Source: Candidatus Aminicenantota bacterium (GTDB lineage Bacteria > Acidobacteriota > Aminicenantia > Aminicenantales > Aminicenantaceae). From it: a DNA stretch of 14,935 nt. Positions 6,493 through 13,572 of this stretch are shown here, piece after piece (position 1 is the first letter of the stretch; every line of letters begins with the position of its first letter). Position numbers and translations under genes: made by a program. Where the stretch lies: the NCBI GenBank assembly GCA_016926925.1, contig JAFGNQ010000042.1, forward strand, positions 1 to 14,935. The letters are read 5' to 3'. A model generated the notes under the pieces. The model was not told where the DNA came from. It did not search any database and was given only the letters and a program-made list of their open reading frames with translations.

Positions 6493-7779
6493 ATGAACGA
6501 CCAATCATTCAACCCTTTCAGGATGGCCCAGGCTCAGTTTGATCATATAGCCGATATGCTCGAGCTGGACAACGCGACAAGAGAATTGCTGGGGAAGCCG
6601 TTGCGGGAACATCAGTTCACCATTCCGGTTCGGATGGACGACGGAAATTTCCAGATATTCCATGGATTCAGGGTGGTTCACAACGATGTCCTGGGTCCCG
6701 GGAAAGGAGGCATTCGCTTCCATCCCCTGGAGACCATAGATATTATACGTGCTCTAGCCATGTGGATGACCTGGAAATGCGCCATCGTGGACATCCCTCT
6801 CGGGGGCAGCTACGGAGGAGTGACATGCGACCCGCATAATCTCAGCATGAGAGAACAGGAGAGCATCTGCCGGGGATGGGTGCGGCAATTGGCACGAGAC
6901 CTGGGACCATCGCTGGATGTCCCGGCTCCGGATATCATGACCAGTGCCCAGCATATGCTCTGGATGCTGGATGAGTTCGAGGCCATAAGAGGGGAAAAAA
7001 CTCCAGGATTTATTACGGGAAAGCCGGTCGGTCTGGGCGGATCACGCGGCCGCAGCGAAGCCGTAGGTTTCGGCTTGATCTGCATTGTGCGCGAGGCTCT
7101 CAAAGAATTGGGGATCCGCCTGGAGAACACAACCGCCAGTGTTCAAGGATTCGGCAACGTGGGGCAGCACGCAGTTAAACTTTTTATAGAAATCGGAGGG
7201 AAAGTCATCAGTGTCGCCTGCTGGGACCAGAAGGAACACGAAGCTTTCTGCTATAGAAAAGAATCGGGCATCAAATTCGAAGAGCTGCATAGTATCACCG
7301 ACAGTTTCGGAGGAATCGACAAAGAAAAAGCAGGAAAGTTGGGCTACGAAATACTTCCCGGCGAAGCCTGGCTGGAGCAGGATGTGGATATCCTGATCCC
7401 GGCTGCTTTGGAGAACCAAATCACTGCGGACAATGTCAACAAGATCGGAAAAAAAGTCAAAATCATCGTAGAAGGGGCTAACGGCCCGACCACTCCCGAA
7501 GCAGAAAAAGTCATTGTTGCACGAGATCTCTTTATGATTCCCGACCTCCTGGCCAATGCCGGAGGAGCAACCTGCAGTTATTTCGAGCAGGTTCAGAGCA
7601 ACATGAACTATTACTGGGAAAAAGACGAAATCCTGGGAAAGCTGGATGTCAAGCTGACCAACGCCTTCGTGTCCGTCCTCGAATTGGCAAAGAAAAAGAA
7701 TCTGAGCCTCCGTGACGCGGCCTATTACATTGCTGTTGTCCGTGTTGCCCGAGCCTGTAAAGACAGGGGCTGGGTGTAA
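6493..7779 (+). CDS. Glutamate dehydrogenase paralogue with catalytic Lys replaced by Tyr (probable pseudoenzyme)
   Basis: This 428-aa protein has the full Glu/Leu/Phe/Val dehydrogenase fold. K71 (KGGIRFHP), K95 (TWKCA), D147 (VPAPD) and the CSYFE serine (S362) correspond to substrate-side residues. The dinucleotide motif is QGFGNVGQ (218-225), with D245 near the end of the second strand, which would fit NAD. The family signature GGGKGG, which carries the catalytic lysine, reads GGSYGG here (104-109, Y107); the codons AGC TAC are clear in the DNA. The conserved EATG is also EAVG (189-192). It should therefore not catalyse normal oxidative deamination. It may bind glutamate, 2-oxoglutarate or NAD(H) as a sensor, or modulate the intact GDH. 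AAAGGA lies 7 bp upstream of the ATG. It is the first gene of an operon with two PPDK-like ATP-grasp proteins. Confidence 0.9.
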   Translation: MNDQSFNPFRMAQAQFDHIADMLELDNATRELLGKPLREHQFTIPVRMDDGNFQIFHGFRVVHNDVLGPGKGGIRFHPLETIDIIRALAMWMTWKCAIVDIPLGGSYGGVTCDPHNLSMREQESICRGWVRQLARDLGPSLDVPAPDIMTSAQHMLWMLDEFEAIRGEKTPGFITGKPVGLGGSRGRSEAVGFGLICIVREALKELGIRLENTTASVQGFGNVGQHAVKLFIEIGGKVISVACWDQKEHEAFCYRKESGIKFEELHSITDSFGGIDKEKAGKLGYEILPGEAWLEQDVDILIPAALENQITADNVNKIGKKVKIIVEGANGPTTPEAEKVIVARDLFMIPDLLANAGGATCSYFEQVQSNMNYYWEKDEILGKLDVKLTNAFVSVLELAKKKNLSLRDAAYYIAVVRVARACKDRGWV

Positions 7780-7788
7780 TCATTTGTG

Positions 7789-9531
7789 ATGAAAAAATTT
7801 TATCAGGATATCCTGACTCCGTTCGACAGGAATTTTTTCACGGGAAAAGAGAAATTCACCTATATCGGGAAGGGTTCGATTGGCGGGAAAGCCCAGGGTT
7901 TGGCCGATATCAAAGACACTTTGGCCGGTTTGGATGCCCGGTTTTCTCCTGATATCGCAATTCATATCCCTACATTAACCGTCATAGCAACAGGCTTCTT
8001 CGACGAATTTCTAGAAAAAAACGATCTTTATGAAATCGCTTTATCAGACCCGCGCGATGACCAGATAGCCCATGCCTTCCAACGTGGAGATCTGCCCATT
8101 CAGCTGGTGGGAGATCTACATGCTCTAGTCTCTCAGGTGCACTCGCCTTTGGCTGTCAGGTCGTCCAGCATGCTTGAGGACGCTATGTTCGAGCCCTTTG
8201 CCAGCGTCTACACCACAAAGATGATTTCCAACAACCATTTCGATCCCGACATTCGCTTCCGGAAACTGGTAGAAGCAGTCAAATACGTCTTTGCTTCTAC
8301 TTTTTTTAAAGGTGCTAAAGACTACATAACCGCCACCAAACACACTACGGCGGATGAGAAGATGGCCGTGATTATTCAAGAGGTCGTGGGCAACCGATTC
8401 AACGACCGGTTCTATCCTCAAATTTCGGGTGTAGCCCGTTCCTACAACTTCTATCCTATCGGGCACGCCAAATCCGAAGACGGCGTTATCGATCTGGCCT
8501 TGGGTCTCGGGAAGATGATCGTCGACGAAGGTATCGGGTGGTCATTCTCACCTTCTTATCCCAAAGTCAATCCTCCCTACAACTCACTAAGCGACCTTCT
8601 AAAACAGAGTCAATCGGAATTCTGGGCCATCCACATGGGCGAACCACCCTTCTATAATCCGATCAAAGAGACCGAATACATGCGCAAATACAGCATATCC
8701 GAGGCCGAGAAAGACGGCAACCTGAGGTTTATTGCATCTACTTTTATTCCTGGAGATGATAAAATCAAGATAGGGATCGGAGACAGGGGGCCGAGACTAT
8801 TGGATTTCGCTCCTATATTGAAACTGGATGCGATTCCTCTAAACGAAGTCTTGAAAAGCCTGCTCAAGATGTGTGAAGAGAGGTTGGAGAGCATGGTCGA
8901 GATCGAATTCGCCGTCTCCCTTGACCCCGAGCACATCACACCGGTACACTTCGGTTTCTTGCAGGTGCGGCCCATGGCCGTTTCCCAGGAAAAAGTCGAT
9001 GTTGCGCTGGCAGAGCTTTCGGGGGAAAAAGTCGTTGTGGCCTCTGAATCCGTGCTGGGAAACGGAGTCATCTTAACCATTCAGGACATCGTTTACCTGA
9101 AGCCGGATGCATTCGAGGTGAACAAAACGACAGTGATTGCTAAAGAACTGGAGCGACTGAACCGCCAACTTGTGAAGGAGAAGCGGCCTTACGTTCTTAT
9201 CGGCTTCGGCCGCTGGGGCTCATCCGATCCCTCGGGAGGCATACCCATCAAGTTTGGACAGATTTCTGGTGCCAAAGTGATTGTGGAGGCCACAATGCCC
9301 GATATGAATTTCATGCTCAGCCAGGGATCCCATTTTTTTCACAACATCACCAGTTTTCAGGTCTGTTATTTTTCCGTTGCCCATTGGGAAAAGTATCAGA
9401 TCGATTGGAATTGGATGGGCCGGCAAGAAGTCATTCACGAAACGCAGTTCATCCGTCACGTCAGACCTTCCACCCCCTTGAATATCAAAGTCGACGGGAA
9501 AAAAAGTCGAGGAGTTATCAAATATGAGTGA
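7789..9531 (+). CDS. PPDK/PEP-synthase N-domain-like ATP-grasp protein lacking His and PEP domains (580 aa)
   Basis: The N-terminal two thirds match the PPDK/PEP-synthase ATP-binding domain: GSIGGKAQGL with K34, AVRSSSMLED with R124, EKMAVIIQEVVG, YPQISGVA, a VEIEF strand with E371/E373 and FLQVRPM with Q392/R394. All residues equivalent to K22, R92, E323, Q335 and R337 of C. symbiosum PPDK are kept, with E at the D321 position, so ATP binding is likely. Beyond about residue 410 there is no phospho-His swivel or TIM barrel. The C-terminal domain carries GFGRWGS (472-478) and GSHFF (513-517), also found in the two paralogues here. The start is ATG at 7789; a GTG at 7786 is an alternative. It begins 9 bp after the GDH-paralogue stop, and its stop overlaps the next gene by 8 bp. 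Whether it transfers phosphate, and to what, is unknown. Confidence 0.88.
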   Translation: MKKFYQDILTPFDRNFFTGKEKFTYIGKGSIGGKAQGLADIKDTLAGLDARFSPDIAIHIPTLTVIATGFFDEFLEKNDLYEIALSDPRDDQIAHAFQRGDLPIQLVGDLHALVSQVHSPLAVRSSSMLEDAMFEPFASVYTTKMISNNHFDPDIRFRKLVEAVKYVFASTFFKGAKDYITATKHTTADEKMAVIIQEVVGNRFNDRFYPQISGVARSYNFYPIGHAKSEDGVIDLALGLGKMIVDEGIGWSFSPSYPKVNPPYNSLSDLLKQSQSEFWAIHMGEPPFYNPIKETEYMRKYSISEAEKDGNLRFIASTFIPGDDKIKIGIGDRGPRLLDFAPILKLDAIPLNEVLKSLLKMCEERLESMVEIEFAVSLDPEHITPVHFGFLQVRPMAVSQEKVDVALAELSGEKVVVASESVLGNGVILTIQDIVYLKPDAFEVNKTTVIAKELERLNRQLVKEKRPYVLIGFGRWGSSDPSGGIPIKFGQISGAKVIVEATMPDMNFMLSQGSHFFHNITSFQVCYFSVAHWEKYQIDWNWMGRQEVIHETQFIRHVRPSTPLNIKVDGKKSRGVIKYE

Positions 9532-12500
9532 AAACAAACAAACCATCGACAGACTCATTTGGGGACTTCAAGAAAGAGCCAAAGAGCTCAATTGCCTGTA
9601 CAAGATCGAAGAGGTCATGAACAAACCGGACTCCGACATCGATGAGGTATGCCGGGGAATCATTGAAGCCATCCCTCCGGGATGGCAGTATCCGGATATC
9701 TGCATCGCCAGAGTCAAGCTCGGTGAAAAGTCTTATTATTCCCCGGGATTCGAAAAAACGCTATGGGTGCAAAGTGCCAACATCCAAGTTCAGGACAAGA
9801 ATGTGGGAGAAATCAATGTTTATTACACCAAAGAGATGCCCAGAGCCGATGACGGACCTTTCCTGAAGGAGGAAACCAAGCTTCTGGCAACCATCGTTGA
9901 CAGGCTCAGTCACTTCATCATGTATACACGAATGAAATCGGTCTTTCAGGAGTATCAGTCTGCCAAAAAGGACATCATTGAGCATAGGGCGAGTGAATGG
10001 CAGGTGGCCTTGAATTTTCTGCGACAGACGGATAAGAACCTGTACCTCAACATTTCGAGGCGGATGCTGAATCACCTGTGTTGGACCGGCATTGACGAAG
10101 CGGAACAGCTCCTTCAGGATTCTGGTTCGGGTCCTAGGAATGAAGAGATCGAACTCGAGGGAGATGAAAACCGCCCTTATCAAAAAAAAACGCTGTCTTT
10201 CACCGAAAATCTCAGCGAAGCCACTTTTGCGCTCGCATCCAAATATCTCACAAACGCTCAAATCCTATCCAACATCCAAAAATGGATGCAGGAAGCCAGG
10301 TTGAACTTTCTGATTCAGGTTGCCAATCGCAATCTCCCCTTACCGGATCTGGTCGACGCCATCCGGCGTTACCATTACATCATCCCGGAGGGCATCGAAT
10401 TGCCGCCAGCCAGCAAGAGAAGCGTGCAGGTTTCTCTTCTAAGGCGTTTTCTATCAGGGCAGCCTGAATTCATCAACATCGCCAAGGATTATATCGAAGT
10501 CGACGATTTTTACTATGTGCTGGATCGTATTGTTTATCCTCCGGGAAGCCACGGCCGGCTCGGCGGCAAGAGCACGGGGTTGTTCCTTGCACATCAGATC
10601 ATTAAAAAAACAAGAAGACCAGAGGATAATCTCGAAGATATTAAGCTTCCGAAGACCTGGTATCTTACATCGGATGTCCTTTTCAGCTTTCTGAGCTACA
10701 ACAATCTCAACGAAGTCGTAGAGCAGAAATACAAGGATATCAGCCAAGTCCGGCTGGAATATCCACATATCGTTCAGACGTTCAAAAACTGCAACTTCCC
10801 CACAGAAATCGTTCAGGGGCTTTCTATGATTTTGGATGATTTCAAAGACAAACCGATAATCGTGCGGAGCTCGAGTCTCTTGGAAGACAGGGCCGGAGCG
10901 GCGTTTTCAGGGAAGTACAAGAGCCTGTTCCTTGCCAATCAAGGCAGCAAACAAGAAAGGCTGGCGGCTCTGACGGACGCCATTTCCGAAGTCTATGCCT
11001 CCGTGTTCGGCCCTGATCCAATCGAGTATCGAGCAGAAAGGGGCCTGCTCGACTTTGTCGAAGAAATGGGAATTATGATTCAGGAAGTCGTAGGCACACG
11101 CATTGGAGATTATTATTTCCCGGCCTATGCGGGAGTTGTATTCAGCAGAAACGAATTCCGGTGGTCTCCGCGAATCAAACAAGAGGATGGACTGCTTCGC
11201 CTCGTCCCGGGACTTGGGACCCGCGCCGTAGACAGGCTCTGCAACGATTATCCCGTGCTGGTCGCACCAAGGCAAACGGGTCTGCGGGTCAATGTCGCCG
11301 TGGACGAAATTGTTCGCTATACCCCAAAGAGAGCGGATGTTATCAACCTCAAAACAAACAGTTTTGATACTGTTGAACTGAAAGACCTCCTCAGCAAATG
11401 TGGAAAAGATATCCCGAATATCAATAAAATTATCTCCATCTATGACGGACAGGTCATCCGCAAGCCTCTAGGTAATGAGATCGACTTTGAAAAGGATGAG
11501 CTTGTGGTGACTTTCGAAGGGCTCATCACGAAATCCGATTTCATCGACAAGATAAACAGGCTGACCCGCATTCTCGAGGAAAAACTCCTTGCTCCGGTGG
11601 ACATAGAGTTTGCCTGTGACGGCACGGATTTTTACCTTCTGCAGTGTCGTGCTCAGAGTTATTCCGAGGGCGTTGAGCCCGAGCGAATCCCGAAAGACAT
11701 CCCTGCGAACAAGCTTATCTTTTCAGCCAACCGTTACATTTCCAACGGCAGAGGTCCGGACATAACACACATCGTCTATGTGGATCCCCAAAAATACGAC
11801 GAGTTGGAAGACAAGTCCGCGCTCGTAGCCGTCGGCCGGGCAGTGGGAAGTCTCAACAAGCTTTTACCGCGCAAGCGGTTCGTGCTCATGGGCCCAGGCC
11901 GTTGGGGAAGCCGGGGTGATATCAAAATGGGAGTGAAGGTCACATATTCGGAAATCAACAATACGGCTGTCCTCATTGAGATTGCCAGAAAGAAGGGTAA
12001 TTATATCCCGGAGCCTTCATTCGGAACGCACTTTTTCCAGGACCTGGTTGAATCCGGGATTCGCTATCTCCCCCTTTATCCGGATGATTCCGGAACCGTC
12101 TTCAATGAAGACTTTTTTAAAAAAGCGAAAAATATGCTTCCCAAAATCCTTCCTGACTTTGCATTTCTTTCCGACACAGTCAAGGTTATCGATGTAGCAA
12201 AGAATACGGGCGGTCTCCTATTCCGGGTGCTTATGAATGCCGAACTCGACGAAGCTGTGGGGATCCTGAGCGAAAAGACTATCGACAGCCACACTCATTT
12301 TGCACACAAAGATTACCGAGAGAAAAAGACTGAGAACCACTGGGCCTGGCGCATGAGTGCGGCGGAATACATTGCCTCAAATCTCGATCCGGAGCGCTTC
12401 GGTATCCATGGTTTCTACGTCTACGGAAGTACGAAGAACGCAACCGCAGGCCCCCAGAGCGATATCGATATTCTGATTCATATTCGGGGGACGGCCCAGC

Positions 12501-12712
12501 AGCGGCATGATCTCAAACACTGGCTGGAAGGCTGGAGCATGTGTCTCAGCGAAATGAACCGCATCCGAACGGGCTACAAAACCGAGGGGATACTGGATGT
12601 CCAATTCGTTACCGATGAGGATATCGCCAAAAAAACCAGCTATGCCCTGAAGATAGGCGCCGTGACTGATGCAGCCCGACCTCTGCCGCTGATGGAGAAA
12701 ATAAACGACTAA
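9524..12712 (+). CDS. GAF-like / PPDK-like ATP-grasp / novel domain / nucleotidyltransferase fusion (1062 aa)
   Basis: Residues about 15-135 look like the GAF-type sensor domain found ahead of many histidine kinases (IPPGWQYP near 50-57, GEINVYY at 95-101, GPFLKEE at 111-117). A helical linker runs to about 335. A PPDK-like ATP-grasp follows: GRLGGKSTG with K349, IVRSSSLLED with R448, MIQEVVG, AGVVFSR, VDIEF with D693/E695 and LLQCR with Q707/R709; every PPDK ATP-site residue is kept. The shared C-terminal domain has GPGRWGS (790-796) and GTHFF (834-838). The last 120 residues form a Pol-beta-superfamily nucleotidyltransferase: YGS with G968/S969, SDID with D980/D982, and a third carboxylate D1025 in LDVQF. 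GAGGAG lies 9 bp before the ATG, and the gene overlaps the preceding one by 8 bp. The domain calls are strong; the substrate and modified target are unknown. Confidence 0.9.
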   Translation: MSENKQTIDRLIWGLQERAKELNCLYKIEEVMNKPDSDIDEVCRGIIEAIPPGWQYPDICIARVKLGEKSYYSPGFEKTLWVQSANIQVQDKNVGEINVYYTKEMPRADDGPFLKEETKLLATIVDRLSHFIMYTRMKSVFQEYQSAKKDIIEHRASEWQVALNFLRQTDKNLYLNISRRMLNHLCWTGIDEAEQLLQDSGSGPRNEEIELEGDENRPYQKKTLSFTENLSEATFALASKYLTNAQILSNIQKWMQEARLNFLIQVANRNLPLPDLVDAIRRYHYIIPEGIELPPASKRSVQVSLLRRFLSGQPEFINIAKDYIEVDDFYYVLDRIVYPPGSHGRLGGKSTGLFLAHQIIKKTRRPEDNLEDIKLPKTWYLTSDVLFSFLSYNNLNEVVEQKYKDISQVRLEYPHIVQTFKNCNFPTEIVQGLSMILDDFKDKPIIVRSSSLLEDRAGAAFSGKYKSLFLANQGSKQERLAALTDAISEVYASVFGPDPIEYRAERGLLDFVEEMGIMIQEVVGTRIGDYYFPAYAGVVFSRNEFRWSPRIKQEDGLLRLVPGLGTRAVDRLCNDYPVLVAPRQTGLRVNVAVDEIVRYTPKRADVINLKTNSFDTVELKDLLSKCGKDIPNINKIISIYDGQVIRKPLGNEIDFEKDELVVTFEGLITKSDFIDKINRLTRILEEKLLAPVDIEFACDGTDFYLLQCRAQSYSEGVEPERIPKDIPANKLIFSANRYISNGRGPDITHIVYVDPQKYDELEDKSALVAVGRAVGSLNKLLPRKRFVLMGPGRWGSRGDIKMGVKVTYSEINNTAVLIEIARKKGNYIPEPSFGTHFFQDLVESGIRYLPLYPDDSGTVFNEDFFKKAKNMLPKILPDFAFLSDTVKVIDVAKNTGGLLFRVLMNAELDEAVGILSEKTIDSHTHFAHKDYREKKTENHWAWRMSAAEYIASNLDPERFGIHGFYVYGSTKNATAGPQSDIDILIHIRGTAQQRHDLKHWLEGWSMCLSEMNRIRTGYKTEGILDVQFVTDEDIAKKTSYALKIGAVTDAARPLPLMEKIND

Positions 12713-13572
12713 AGCAGCTCTCTCTTTGCTTTGTCCAGGTTTTCGAGATCGAATCGAACCAAGGCCAATTCCGGGCCGTCGTAAGCCCCGTTAAACATGT
12801 AGGTGTTTTCTATACGGTCACACCATTCGCCGGTAAGTTTCGATGATTCGTGGATATGCCCGTGAAGTGTGAGCATAGGCCGACGCCTCTCGATGAAACG
12901 TCTGATGGCAATACTCCCGACATGCACATCCAGAGGGACATGGTCGATCGTCTTGCCGTCCAGTGCCGCACGATCCAGCTTGGTTTGATAGGGAGGTGAA
13001 TGGAACAAAAATATCGCCTTCTCTAGATTCTCGTTTCCGGTAAGGTCCTCAAGATCTTTCTTGATAGTTGCGTATTTGATGGAACTTTCCGGAAGGGATA
13101 AAGTGCGCATTCCCTCTTCGGGAGAGACACATCCCGGGTCCACATAGCGGGAGACATCATACTTCTCCCAGTCTTTCAGCAGAAAGGGCGTCGGTGGTAC
13201 ATACGAATAGCCGAATACAGTGTAGCCCTTGAAAGTCACTTTCCTATTGTGGACATACTCCCACACACCCCGAGCGGCCGCTTCCAGGATAGGTGCCTCA
13301 GCCGGACGGCCATCGTCATTGCCCAGGATGAGAAATATTCTGGGGTAATCATCAAGCAGAATTTCCTGCATCCCCTTCAGATTCATATCGAGATAATCAT
13401 GGATAAAGTCGGAATACTCACATTTTTGTGCAGCCGCCATCCGGAACTGCGAAGGCAGAATATCGCCGCCTAGAAACAGGGCCTCAGGATGTTCTTCTGC
13501 GACCGCATGGAAGAGCTTTTTAAACCGATCCGTATGCCCGTGCAAATCCGATGCAAAGAAGCATAAAGTCAT
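12709..13572 (-). CDS. Calcineurin-like metallophosphoesterase
   Basis: This 287-aa cytoplasmic protein shows the full di-metal signature of the calcineurin-like phosphoesterase superfamily: D9 and H11 in SDLHGH, D37 in GGD, N85/D86 in GND, H191 in LFHSPP, and H237/H239 in LHGHIH. The residues between about 95 and 180 are a longer insertion that could shape substrate choice. No signal peptide or membrane helix is seen. Its ATG overlaps the stop of the upstream hybrid kinase gene (ATGA, 13569-13572), so the two are probably co-translated. Its stop codon overlaps that of the convergent nucleotidyltransferase fusion (12709-12712). The superfamily is certain. The substrate could be a nucleotide, a cyclic nucleotide or a phosphoprotein, and cannot be told from sequence. 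Confidence 0.92.
   Translation of the reverse strand: MTLCFFASDLHGHTDRFKKLFHAVAEEHPEALFLGGDILPSQFRMAAAQKCEYSDFIHDYLDMNLKGMQEILLDDYPRIFLILGNDDGRPAEAPILEAAARGVWEYVHNRKVTFKGYTVFGYSYVPPTPFLLKDWEKYDVSRYVDPGCVSPEEGMRTLSLPESSIKYATIKKDLEDLTGNENLEKAIFLFHSPPYQTKLDRAALDGKTIDHVPLDVHVGSIAIRRFIERRRPMLTLHGHIHESSKLTGEWCDRIENTYMFNGAYDGPELALVRFDLENLDKAKRELL

Noticed and set aside
6257..6508. 83-codon minus-strand ORF in the divergent intergenic region
   Set aside because: It runs across the hairpin block and into the plus-strand gene start, has no recognisable protein features, and is best explained as a chance open frame.
2873..9531. Calling the two shorter ATP-grasp proteins PPDK (ppdK) or PEP synthase (ppsA)
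   Set aside because: Both lack the phospho-histidine swivel domain and the PEP/pyruvate TIM barrel and are much shorter than the roughly 800-900 aa of real dikinases, so the enzyme name would mislead.
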